From NCBI GenBank assembly GCA_009760855.2, contig WPIO01000038.1, forward strand, positions 1,081,001 to 1,145,000: 64,000 nucleotides of DNA, in the 5' to 3' direction. Numbering within the stretch: position 1 is the stretch's first letter; each line of letters begins with the position of its first letter. Made by a program: the position numbers and the translations under genes. Of the stretch, positions 10,100 to 22,923 are shown in pieces. Under the pieces are notes generated by a model. It ran no database searches, was not told the origin of the DNA, and was given only the letters and a program-made list of their open reading frames with translations. Source of the DNA: Cristatella mucedo (taxonomy: Eukaryota > Bryozoa > Phylactolaemata > Cristatellidae).

Positions 10100-12830
10100 T
10101 TCCCCGGCCATTGCCGTCGATTGCCGTGCATTGCCCTCGAATATACTTTTGCAATAGGTTGTAAGGATGCGGTTGCACTTTTAATACAGCGCACTATAAT
10201 ACGCAGGAAAATGGGATTTTCTTCCACAAGCTTGTTTTGTAGCTGTAACAATTGTAGATTGCCGTTATCTCTCGGACAGTTGCCGTTGGTTGCCATGCAT
10301 AGCCCAAGATTGAACGTGCAAACAAACGGTGTGTGCGCCACTTGTAGGATAATTACAAATTCAAACAGCCAACGTCTTGTAAATTTGAAACATATTGAGT
10401 CAGAGGTCGGCCGCTGCAGTCAATTGAGGTTCTTTGCTCTAGATTGGGCGTTCGCGATTATTAAAAAGAATGTGGGTGCACCGTTAATCCAGTGTTGTGT
10501 ACTACGCCAGAAAAGCTGGAGCTTCTCTCAGAAACTGCCAGTCCGCTCGTAATGGACCGTTATGGATTGACGTATTTACCCGGTCAGCGCCATCGATAGC
10601 CGTGCGTTTCCATCGATTGAACGCCTACAATAGATGAAAATTATGTGAGCCCACAGGTACACGTTACGTGGAATGAGAGTTGCAGTTTATTGTAGCCAAT
10701 CTTGCCAATTTTCCACGGATTTCGCTATCGGCCCCGATCATCGCTTCGGATTGCCGTGCATTTCTGACCGTTAACAAGCAAAGCATATTGAAAATGCCAC
10801 GGTTTTACTTTGGATGCAGTGGATTGTTATACGTAATGACAATTGGCGCGTCGCACTGCCAATTTCTCGTCCATTTGCCGCTAACTGGGGTATTGGCCGG
10901 GGCCATTGCTTTCGATTGCCATTGATTGCTCGATAATTTGCGTGCTCGATTGGTTAAAAGGATGTGATTGCACTTTTAACACAGTGGGTTGTGGCAGGTA
11001 AGATGAATTGTGTCTTGGCCCAGTAGCGTTCCGGTTATTTGTGATGGATCGTGATGTAATGCCGTATTTTCCCGGGCCATTTCCATCGACTGCCTGTATT
11101 GCCTAAGAGTGAAGGGTCAGAGCGGGTTAAAAGTATGTGCGCGGGCTGTAAGCTATTGTGTGGAATGGAAATTGGTGCAGCCGATATCCCTTCGATTTGC
11201 ACAGACGGCGATATTGGTCCATGCCATTGCTGCCGATTGCTGTGAGTTGTTGACAATTGACGTGAAAAATTGCTTGCAAGTCCTATGATTTCATTTTTAG
11301 CTACAACAAATGTTAAGTGCGATGACAATTGGCTATTCGTGCACCCAATTTGCGGTCGACTCGCCACGGATTGAATTGGATTGCTGCTTCGAGCTGAGCC
11401 GTTGCCGTAAATCCCCATTAATTGCCCGAAATTGTGCGAGCACAATTGCTTAAAATAATGCGGTCGAATTCACCCAGTGTGCTTTCTAACATGCATTCAA
11501 AATTGGAGCATTGCGAAGCCGATTTCAGGGCACTTTGCATCAGATTGCGGTATTGGCCGAGGCCGTTGCAGTCAATCGCATTGAGTTGCTGCCGAATGGT
11601 CGAGGAAATTGTAGCAAAATTGTTACGATTACAAAATTACCGAAGTCTAGAGCAACGTCCAATCACTATCATTTTAAAGTAAGGTATCCTGGACGTTTTT
11701 CGGTGGGTTGTGGTTAATTGACTTAGTGGCCCGGCCAGTTACAGTCGACTGTAGTGATTGCTGCAGAATGATCGAGGCAATTTCAGTGAAGTTATGCGAG
11801 CAAACAATAACCGAAGATTAGAGCAGCGTGCCATCATAATTAAAACTTCTAGTCTAAGAGCTTTGGTCGCTGTGCGGCGGATTGCAGCGGATTGAAGTTG
11901 ATTGTGGTATAAGACCGGCCGTTGCAGTCGATTGCAGTGGGAACTCGTGTGCATAATGGATTGGATTTTTGTGGGTGCACTTTGAACTGAGTCTACTCCT
12001 ATATGCAACGTTAGTTAGAGCTTCGAGATAGCAATGTGAGGATGTTTTGATGTGGAATAGAGCGTATTGTGGTAGTTTCCCAGGATTTCAGACGATTGCC
12101 GCCAATCGCCATAGTTCGAGGCTGCACAATTTTTTTTTCAATTTACGTGGTTGTGCACATTGCCAGGTGCACTTTAATATGCAATTAAAACTGGAGCTCG
12201 GCGCAATCTCTTTCAAATGTGTTCGCTGTGGACTTGGTGGATTGGAGTGGATTGTAGTATTTGTCCGAGCTACTGCAGTCGATTGCAGCGAATTGCACGA
12301 GAATGTCCCGACCGATGCAAGCGAGAATTTTTAAGTGCAGTTTTCGCAGAGTGTGCTGTCATATGCAATCAAAGAGGAAGTTTTTCGAACAGGATTTCTT
12401 TCGTTTCGTGGTGAAATGCAGTGGATTTCGGTACCGGCCCGGGTCACTGCAATCTTATTACAGTGGACATAACGAGAACGCGTGAGCGGAATCGCGAAAG
12501 ATGTTTTCGGTACATTGCACGTGTAGCGTAGTTATATATTCCAAATATTTTGGAGCGGTGCTCAGCTGATTGTTGGTGGATTTGAAGGGAACTGGAATTG
12601 ATTGCGGTGGATTAGGGTACAGGCTTCCTGCGTCAACGCTCATTTGCATGGGTGGGCATGCGCGAAGCGACATGAGATTTGCTGGTTAGATAAAAATTGA
12701 ATGTGTACTACAATATCAGTGAAAGATTAGAGCTCGGCAACGCTAGTTTCTGGTCGATGTTAGTCTACTTTGAGTTCATTGCGGTGGATTGCGGTAGTTC
12801 GTCGAGCCCGGCTAAGCGCCTCAGGCGCGG
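10100..12830. repeat. Worn satellite array, about 168 bp period, about 17 units
   Basis: A motif like GGCCGTTGCAGTCGATTGC recurs at about 10106, 10275, 10407, 10581, 10728, 10894, 11065, 11212, 11392, 11551, 11727, 11910, 12076, 12258, 12432, 12614 and 12793. The mean spacing is about 168 bases. A second landmark about 80 bases later resembles AAAAGGATGTGGTTGCAC followed by TTTTAATACAGTG. Units have drifted a great deal from one another. Several open frames run through the array but are not conserved between units. The period was counted by eye, so unit boundaries are approximate. Confidence 0.7.
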
Positions 12831-13011
12831 CTCAGCGAAAGAAAATAATCTGTGAGTGGGGCGATTTTGGTTCGCATGAGTTCGCCGTCAGTTGCCTGAC
12901 TCAGTACCAGTTTTATCAGTTCTCTTACGAAGATGCTTCCTTTTCTTTCTGCTGGCAGCCGGGTGGTACACATTCGACGCGCATCTCGGCAGTAAGTCGT
13001 CACGGGGGATG

Positions 13012-13128
13012 GCACACTAGGTAAGGTGATTGCTTTGCACGACCTCAGTTCCGAGTTCGTGGTTTCGAATCCTGGCGTAGGGATCCTGTATTACAGCAGC
13101 AGCAGCAAGGGGTGTCGATAGTCGTCAA
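13012..13128 (+). mobile_element. SINE-2 (second tRNA-derived SINE), plus strand
   Basis: This contains CTAGGTAAGGTGATTG (A-box-like) and GGTTTCGAATCC (a near-perfect B-box), then a body with GATCCTGTATTACAG and GTGTCGATAGTCGT. The same body occurs at 60955-61068. The head is tRNA-like but lacks a complete cloverleaf, so it is a SINE, not a tRNA gene. Confidence 0.65.
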
Positions 13129-13136
13129 TGTATTTT

Positions 13137-13504
<368 letters not shown>

Positions 13505-15229
13505 GTTTTAGCATCGACCTCGGAGGACGCTACGGACAGTCTTTTCGTGCGACATCTCTTCGGCGCTTGCGGTTCCGAGTTAAATATTTGCTGCTGGAGG
13601 GAGTTGCTATAGAATTATATAATCTTTCGTCCGACTAAATAATCTGTCCTCTCAAAGTCTACTCAATTGATCGCTAAGCGGCCAACCCACAAGCACTCGT
13701 CACGGAAAGACGCCAAAAAGTGGGAGCATCCCGTCCAGTCGTTTCGGCTTCCTCTCTAGTCCGACGTGGCGGTGGCTCCGAACGAGCAAGTTCTTTGCTA
13801 GCACTTCGCACGCTTACAGCTTAGTGCACACAGCCAGAATTTATGGTTGACGACCTATTAGTCTCGTGACAATGTATTGAGAATACCGCGAGCACTGCCA
13901 CTAAACGGTAACTTACGTTAGCGACACCATACCGCCATCAAGCGAGACCGAATTCTGAACGTGTAGATGGGTGTAGGATTCCAATTTCGAAGCTACCAAT
14001 AAATCTTTAAAATGGATTTGCTCCAATAGCCCAACGCTCGCGTGAACGCGCGGTCAGACGTAGCTCTGGTGACTCGTGGCTAAATCACCGTTGAAGCGGC
14101 CGACACAAGCTTAAAGCTTTCCTAGATTCTGTTCGGTGACTCGCAGAAAACTAAACTCGAGCTCGGTATGAAATCTAAATTTCGGGCTACTGGCCAAATT
14201 ATGCTGAGCGCTGAAAGCGTCAGGTCATAGAGTTGGGATTCGTGATGAAGAAAGTTCGTCGAGAAGCCTTCAACGACGAACTTCCCACGAAGCTTGGTTA
14301 GGCAGGCAGAATGTCAAGGTTGAGCCCTACGTCGAAGTCCTGGCTAGGCGCGGGTCCAGAGCAAAAGGGGATCGACGATTAAATAATCGCCCGGGCAGCG
14401 TATCGTAGGAAGCGCGAAGTTGTTTTTTCATATTTTTTCTCACCATCAGCGCCGTACGGCAGCGATCTTGCATTCACCAGTTAGTCAACCAAACTTGCCG
14501 TGCAGGGTCCAATTCCTACAGAAACGTCGAGGCAATCATTCTAAAAGGAGTCTAGTCTAGGTCCTCATCTAGTTTTGCAACTCTGTAATCTAGCTTCGAT
14601 GACTAGCGAAGCAAGAGTTTAAAAGAGTTTGAGTTTAAGCCCTTCAGACTTCTGTGAGCTGTATGTAGTGTCTTGAAATGAATTTGCTGCCTAATTTAAA
14701 GCAGTGTAGAGTCTCAGGCAAAAAGGTCGGGGTTGCAAAGTCGTGTAGTTTTGTCAGCAAGTTGATCCATCCAAATCAACAGACTCCACAGTTGCTTCCA
14801 GAATGTCAAGAGAAGACCACCGAAAAGCAAGTTACAGTGATCTAACTGTTGAAGTAACCTGTGAGTTAGTTGGAAACTCTTCAGGTGTCCGATCGCATGT
14901 GCTTGTGCAAGACCTAAGTGTCCTACGTGTACATGCAATAATGGTACTCTGAATATCGTTATATTTTAATTCCTTTAGTTGTCGTGCAGATCGTAGTAGC
15001 TTCCTGTGTTCTGAGGAAATATCTGGCTGCACACCTAATCAATTAAGTATGATAGGTTATATATGATATGATAGCAAGAGCCAACGGGTTCACATAATTC
15101 TAGCCGAAGAGTTCGAACGAATTCCGGATGTTTGTGCATGTAGAGAAGCTTTGCAGAACTCGAGCACGTAATTGGTATAGTCAGCAGACACAATGACGGC
15201 TTCATTGATAAAGTGCCTGAAAAGCTCGA
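13505..15229. other. No gene recognised
   Basis: About 1.7 kb with only short overlapping frames (for example 14714-15032, minus). No repeat from elsewhere in the window and no domain is visible. The right end may be downstream flank of DRC4. Confidence 0.5.
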
Positions 15230-15235
15230 TTTAAT
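15230..15235 (-). terminator. Candidate polyadenylation signal of DRC4
   Basis: ATTAAA on the minus strand, about 480 bases past the DRC4 stop codon. It is the commonest variant of the AATAAA hexamer, and I saw no AATAAA between it and the stop. Use of this site is inferred. Confidence 0.3.
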
Positions 15236-15714
15236 GCAAACTCGGGGTTCGCGACACGGGTCTTTGGCTGCAACTCGAAAGCTGTTGATGCTGTTTCAGG
15301 CCGAAGTTATGCCGGAGCCAGCCATTTGCAGCTCAGCTGCTGAATGGTCAGCAGGCAGTCACGAGTGGTGGACGGATGATTTAGCGGCTAGATGCAGCAG
15401 CTACAACTGCACGTGGCTCGCTCGCAGGCTCGTGCTCAAATCGCGGCCGGATCACGACAAGAGTTTGCAACCAAGGTGCACGATTCTCCCTGCGAGCAGT
15501 GCTCCGCAGCTGAAGCGACAGTCATCTGCCTACGAAGCAGACGTCCAGCCTCGATTACAGGGCATTGGGTCGAACGCGGCGGATGCAGCCAGCCCCCAGG
15601 CGTCGCCGGGCTAGGCAGGACGAGTCCAAGTGGCAGCTAGCCTGGGAGCTAGATGCTGCAATGGCTTCGGCTGCCGATGCGATGTTCGTCGGTGCATAAA
15701 ACCTAGCCCGGAGA

Positions 15715-15930
15715 TCAGATGGCAGCCGAGACGAGGCCGGCCGGTCCTTGGCCCAGCTGCTGTCCGCTGACCGTGCTCTCGAGGGGCTTGAAGCCAAGCT
15801 CCTCGGTGGGCACGCCGAACTGCTGCAGCTTGGCTTCGTATGTGCGCAGCAAGTCATTGTGCGCCTTGCAGACGCGCGCCAGCTCGTACTGCAGATCCTT
15901 GATGGCGCTGTTCTTGGAGTCCAGAACGTC
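15715..15930 (-). CDS. GAS8: DRC4 exon 9 (last), with stop
   Basis: 71 codons plus TGA (15715-15717). It contains [31 protein letters not shown] and GFKPLE, and ends [12 protein letters not shown]. The acceptor is TTTGCAG just above 15930. Entry is phase 0. Confidence 0.93.
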   Translation of the reverse strand, partial: DVLDSKNSAIKDLQYELARVCKAHNDLLRTYEAKLQQFGVPTEELGFKPLESTVSGQQLGQGPAGLVSAAI

Positions 15931-18900
15931 CTGCAAACAGGATACAGCTCGTAAGACATTCAGAAAGCGATTACAGGGGTCGGCACTTCAGGGGTGCCGC
16001 GATGGGGCTACTACCACGCTTCAGCAGTGCCACTCCCTCCCGAAGCCAGGCACTATACCACATCTGGCTTGCTGTCCACCGTGGCTGCCTGATTTGGGCA
16101 AGGTCAAGGTTAAGCCTTCCCTTGAAAATGTCAGCTATGATAAGAGGGCCATCTGATACTAGAAACAGGCATCTACCATATCTTGTATGCAAAGCATGTT
16201 AGAGATGCTTGTCATAAAGCCTAGGTTCTACGAGCATCGGTATTGTGATAGTGACTCATTAGCTTTTAGACAAGATTAGTCTGCCAAAAAGTGTAAGCAG
16301 GTGCTTGCCTTAGGCTAGCGAGTCTAGGTTTCTACTACGTATTTCTACTAAGTTACTCGTGAATACATCTTCCTTTGTGGAGAGGAAGGGTGCGCTGGAA
16401 AACGTAACAGCTCGGCTACGTATGCAATTTATTTCTTCCTACTAGAGGAGGCTAACTGGGACCATTGATGGCAGACTACTACTACAGACAGATGACGTAC
16501 TATACAAGCATGAAAGTATAAATTCCATAGGCTAGTTTATACAAATGTGATGCACTATGAGCTGCCTTGTATATTTGTATATTATTTACCTCTGTCTTTA
16601 ACTTTGCAAATCCGCGGGTAGCTGTTACAGAATAGGGTTTTGCAAAAATTGCTAAATAGGCGAATTAAATGAGTTAAAGGAGCATATTATGAGGCTCAAT
16701 TTATTGCTTTACTTCGATCAATAGCAGTAGAATCTATAAAATGGCTTAGTCTAATAAATACTGCATTCGTCATGCAATCCTGGAGTCTCTTTGAAAAAAA
16801 CAGCCACTGCAAATGATTGCTTTCTATAAGGCTCTTCGGCCTCTAGTTGCAGATGCTCTACTTTAGTGGCATGCTTCCGGCCTTCAGTGAAGACAAATGC
16901 ACCAAATTATAGGCAAAAATCAAACTGCATTCAACACGTCATTACATGACAGATATAGCCATGCTTATGCCTTGAAAAAAACAGCTGACGATGGAAGCAG
17001 CTGCACAAGCGATAGCACTGCAGCAGAAGGCACATGCGATCGAAATCACTTCCGGCTCGGTTCAGAATATAGAGCGGGCCACGTGGCAAGTGCAGTCAAA
17101 GCACTAGCATGTACCTCGAGCTTCCGGGTGACCACCGTTAGCGCGGTCGGGTCGAGGTTGGATGCAGAGAGCACCTCGTTGAGCTGTGCCTCCTTCTTCT
17201 CGAGCGTGTCGGCCAGGGCGTTGAGCTTCTTCTCGAGCAGCAGGTTCTTGAAGTTGCTCTTCTGCTGCACCTCATGGATCGCCTTGACGAACTTGCGGTA
17301 CAGCTCGTCACGCTCCTCCTGCACCTGCTCGACAGAACAGAACGATGCAGCAGCAGCAGCCTGCCGTGAATCCGGCGACTAGAAGGGCCAGAAATACGTC
17401 GGCGGCTCTGCCGCGACAGGCGCGCATTGCCCACGAGGGCCAAGTTTACTCGTGGTGGCTGCGGCGGCGGGCTAGTCCTGCATGGCCCCATGCCCGGGCT
17501 GAGATTCGGAGATTTTTTTGGCGATTGATGTTCGTATGTTTTTTTTTAACAAGAGATCCTGCTCACCTTTCCAAATCGCTGCTCGAGAACCTCGTGTTCC
17601 CACAGAAGTGCCTTCTGCTCCTCTTCGACGACCTTCAGCCGGGCCTTGGCATTCTGCGCATATCGAGGCAGGCAGCGGCACGGTCTGCTTTTGCCATACA
17701 CGGCACCGGGGATGCCTCCGAAGCGGCAGCAGCAGCTGCGACTTCGGCAGCAGTGGCGAGGCGCTGCAGCAGCTCAGCTCTGCGCCACCGGCACAGGGTT
17801 CGGCATGCGGCCCGGCGGCGATCGCTTACGATGAGTGATTGCTTGTCCTTGTCGTAGTTGGACAGCTGCCGCCGAAGCTCCTCGACTTCGTCCTTGGCCT
17901 TTTGGAGCGGCTCGACGAGTCGGCGGTTCTCTGCAGTGATCTCGTTCATCTGCTTTTCCAGCCGCTCCTCCTTCTTCTTCATCTCCTCCACTTGGTCCTA
18001 AGCAGCAGATCGGCTCAAAAAATGAGCAAGAGTGGGCAGGATGCACGCGCCCATCGGTCGATGCCCGGGGCATTACCGAAGAGCCGCCCCCAGCAGAGTT
18101 TACCACAATACAGGGACAAAACTCAATGACAAGAATCGGCAGCAGCACGGACGTGTGCTCTCTCCAGACAGAGTGCCCACGTACCAGAGAGAGCGACGAC
18201 GCCCGGCAGCTAGCGACGACATGTGCAAGACAGAGGCAAATCGTTTCTACGTAGACAAGCGTGCACAGTGATCCCTGAGCAGCGAGACCAACTCAGGGAG
18301 AGAAAACTCGACCCCTCGCCTTACGGCTTACCTTAAGGGTGTTGATGAGTGCCAGATTGTTGAGCGTTATGTCGTTGTAATAGTTCTTGATGTCACTGAA
18401 AGCCTTCTCGTGCAGGCGCATCAGCGTGTTGATCTGCTGATTCTTGCGCTCTTCGATCTCGTGGATCTCCGTTTTCCTCCGAAGGTCCAACTCGTCGCGA
18501 AGGGCGCGCATCTTCTTCTCGTACTTGGCCTCGATCTCTTTGGCCTGGCGCTCGAAGTCCTCCCGCAGCGTGGTGATCTCTTCGTCGTGCGTCTGCGCAG
18601 CCACGAGGCACGACGGGAATGGCAGAGCGGACCGGCAGATGGCGCTGCGGCTTCGACTGCGGCGTCGTGATCGAAGGGGGTGTGGCTACACGGCACTAGC
18701 TTATCACTCGCTTGCACCCTCAAGGGTGGGGGCTCACCATGCCGAGCACTGCCGCACGAGAGAGCAGAGAGCAAGGGGTTTGCCTCGCGTGCACGTGCGC
18801 AGAGCAGGACCCACCTTGACGAGGTTCTTGATGATGTCCTCATGGCTCAGCTCCTGCTCCTTCAGGCTGACCTTGAGCGACCGCTTGTCCTTGCGGAGGC

Positions 18901-21900
18901 TGCCCTCCTCACCTCTGTGCTCATCCTGTGCAAGCTTCAGGGCCACCGTGTTCTGCGCCTTCAGCTCCGAGACGTTGTTCTGGTGCTCAAACAGAAGATG
19001 CTTCACTTTCTGTTTGTAGACCTGCAGCAACGAACGAGGTGATCAAATTGAGTACCCAAAAAAAAATAATTATTCGCAGCTGTAGCCGAGTAATCGGCAG
19101 GTAAGAGAACCTTCAAAACTTCTCTCATAAGCTGTACAAGATCTAAGATCAAAGCCTGCGAGTTTTTGGGATCAAAGATACGGATCATTAAGTGCACTGA
19201 ATTCCCCAAGAAGCTCTCTGGTCATGAGAAAGCGGCTTGGAGTGACTTCTTTACAGTGGTTCTAGGGCTTCCAAGGTAATAACAAGACAAAAACCTGGTG
19301 GAGCTGGTCTAGACTATGATGACGAACCAAGGCACAATGTGCAGCAGAATGTCCGTGATGTCCACACCTGTAATGCCGACCTCGACAAATTCAAGAAGAG
19401 CATGGGGCTTACTGGGTGAAACAAGGCAAACACTCCCACAAAGACTTACAAGACTTTGAATGTGTCTACCAGGGACAGTATGAGATCGTGATGAAAGACT
19501 ACAATGAGGGCGGCTGATTCATGAAAGTGATTTACACTACAATCTTTAATCCATACAACGTTATTTATAGTATAACCGCAAATTCTGCATCCCACGTTGG
19601 CACAACACTCTACAGACACGAAAAGATGGCACACAATGGAGGATTGCACATGCACACGTGGGCGTGTGCGCACACACTCACAAACACATAGTGCCCGCTG
19701 GAGCAAAGAGTACAGGCAGTCAAAGCAAGAGTTTCGGCAGCATCAAAACTGATCAAAGCCAGCCAGTTGTAACCCGTGGACACGATGCAGGGCAAGAGTC
19801 AAGCTTTTTATTCAGCCAGCCAAGGGGTTGCAGCCTTTTTTAATATAAAGTAAACACCGACTGATCAAACAGAATCACTCCCACAGCTGGCAGAAGAGCT
19901 CCAAGTCCTGGCAATCAGTGGAGCTGTGCTTCAGCCGTCAGTGTACTTGCACTTCAAACGCTGCAGCATTGCATGACAATAATAATATATTTGCCATTCT
20001 ACAGTTCCCTAAGAGAACTTAGTCACTATCCAGTCGCTTGACATATACCGCATGGCTTGAGCCCATGACCTGGATATAGCAGTGAGACGCCACTTACTGC
20101 GTTCACTGTTGCCTATACCCAAAAAAAGCTTGTAGCTTTACGTGAGCTGTGAAATAGCCTTCAGCACTCATTAACCGTACTGCACACATTTTTCTCACAG
20201 CTGCCCTAATGTTTAGGACTCTAATCGGAGTTACTGATGTGCTCATTGCAGCCACTTCCAGCCTGGCATATTCTTTGGATCTGAGGCTTTAACTGTGCAT
20301 CTATGTGTCGAAGGGATGGTGAATTACATTGATACTGCTACTACTGCTGAAACTACTGCTGATACCACTGCAGGCTGTTGAAAAAGCTACTATGGTATTC
20401 ACGTACAATGACATGCCGAAGCTGTCACGTATGAGCACCGCAGTGTTTGAACTAAGATCGACTGTCTTTTTCAAAAAGCTTTCGTGGCCCGACAAAATTA
20501 ATGTACTATTATGTATCTCCACTTGTTACTCCACAAAGTCACAGAGAATAAGCTGGTGTTATGCTCCAGAGTTTTGTATAGCGCATTGCAAGCCTAAGCG
20601 GCTTTCATTAAGCATTAGTTAGCCAGCAGACTTTATCTCACGAAACAAAGAGAAAATGAGAACCATAGCTGTGTCAGGAAACCAGTCAAGGTGATGAGTA
20701 GCATGAAACTAGCCACTCAATGTGGCAGGAAAGGCTGTGCCACCATCGGCAGCATGGGAGTAGACATCTCAAGCACAATCTAGGCTTTCACTTCTAAGCA
20801 GATGACACTCGGTTGTATCTTTGCTTTGATCCCTCCCAGCCTTCGATTACGTCGAATTCTCTCAACTCTCTTGCTGCATGAATTGATGACATTTGCACAT
20901 GGATGACAGCAAATTTTTTAAATTAAATCATGATAAAACTAACTTATTAGTTATGGGCAAATCAAGTGTGATTCAGAAATTGGAAAGGCTAACACTCAAA
21001 ATCGGCTCTGCCAGCGTATCTCCTGTTGAATCTGCACGAAATCTAGGTGTCATGCTCCACAGTAACCGTCGTTAGACGACCACATCAGTTCCACAATCAA
21101 GTCTGCCTACTTTCAGCGACGTAACATTCCTAAAATTCGGGTTTGTGTAGTCAGGGATACCAAATCCAAGTTGGTTAATGGATTTGTGACATCCCGTCTT
21201 GACTTCTGTAGCTCACTGCTTGCCGGTCTACGGGCCTGTGCAATCAGGCACTTACAACGTGCGCAAAACTCTGCAGCTAGGCTTGTCTGTCGTAAGCGTT
21301 ACAGTTGCCACATCAAACCACTTCTCACCGACCTGTACTGGCTAAATGTCAAGCAACACATCGAATTCAAGGTTTTGTCACCAACTTTCAGGTCCCTTCA
21401 TTCTTTGTCTTCAGCCTATCTCTCAGATCTACTGCCTAACCAGGCTAAGCTTCGTGCTGCCCGCTTTTCGGAATCCATTTTCCTATACCTCGTACAAACC
21501 TCAAGTACTTCGGAGACCGTCGAGCCTTTCGTTCGCATACTCCAAAGGCCTAGAACTCACTCCCGGCTTGTGTCACAACCTCCCCTGACTTGACCACATT
21601 TAAAAAGAACTTATAAACACACATATTTATGACAGCATTTAGTGGGTCCCAGTGATTCGTCCCTTAGGTGCTTAGGCGTGCTGACACTGTGCATGCTGCC
21701 ACTAACCCCACTTGCAGGCTGACCCTGTGCATGTCACCCCTAACCATGTTATTCATATTTACCAAGCATGATACCACTCACTATTCAATCGCATTTCCCT
21801 TTGCAGCAAATGTAAAGCGCCTAGAAAGAGATTGTGTTCTCTGAGGGTGCTTTATCAAGTGCATTATTAATATTATTATTATTGTTATTATTACTGTCTC

Positions 21901-22836
21901 TCATCGAATGACAAGTAGGCATTCATTAGGGCTCTGATAAGGCAGGCTTGGTTGGCATACCTGGGCTGCAGCGAGGGCGGCTGCAGCCGGCAGCGAGGCA
22001 TCCACAGCATCCACGGGTGCAGCACTTTTTTTTGCCTCTCAGCCTTATCTTGGACTTATCATTCGCAGCAAAGAATATGAATGCAACACGGCTGAGACAG
22101 AAAAACAATGAGTAGTAGTGTGGGAGCAGCAGCGCACGATGGCTGAAAACAAAATGGCCGAGTAAGCAGCAGCAGCAGCAAGATAGAAGATAAGAGATCG
22201 TTAAAGCAAGAAATGCAGAAGCGAGTTCCACAGGCTGGCACCCTTGTAGCAACAGCTTCTTTTCCAAGCAATATTTTTGAGATATTTAGTGGAACAGCTA
22301 GTCATCAGTCCCGAGAAGAAAGGGGGGGGCACAACAGAAGGCTGCAAGTGCTGCAGCCGCTCCAGCAAGGCAAGCAGGAGCCTAGTCGTGGTCGTCTGTC
22401 TCGTTGTGTTTCAACCAGTTGCAGTGGCACTGAAAAAGGATGGCAGCCACCCAGCCAGATCCCTAACTATTTCTCTACTAATTAGGAAAAGGAAAGACCT
22501 TCATGCCGCAAGATGCACACTTGCTTCAAGCTGCAAGATGGTGCACCGTTGTCTTCAGAACTGCTTTCAACAGAACTGCTATGCCTCGGTGAAGCAAGTA
22601 TACAGGCAGTGAGGTGCTCGTAGTGAGTATCAACGTGGCATTCGGAGAACACTTGCCGACCAACAACACAAGTGCCCCTTGCCCAAAAGGAGGGTGCCTA
22701 AGAGCTAGAGGCTTGGCCGACGTCGACAGTGTTGTCACAATATGCCAGCAAGGGAGATCGTAAAAAACAGGGCACCATGATGAATGACAGCGGCAGCAGT
22801 AAGGCGGCAAGCAATGTTGCATTATCTTGTGCATCC

Positions 22837-22923
<87 letters not shown>

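Noticed and set aside
20301..22612. ORFs in the large DRC4 intron on both strands
   Set aside because: Apart from the LINE fragment, none shows a domain, and they overlap each other.
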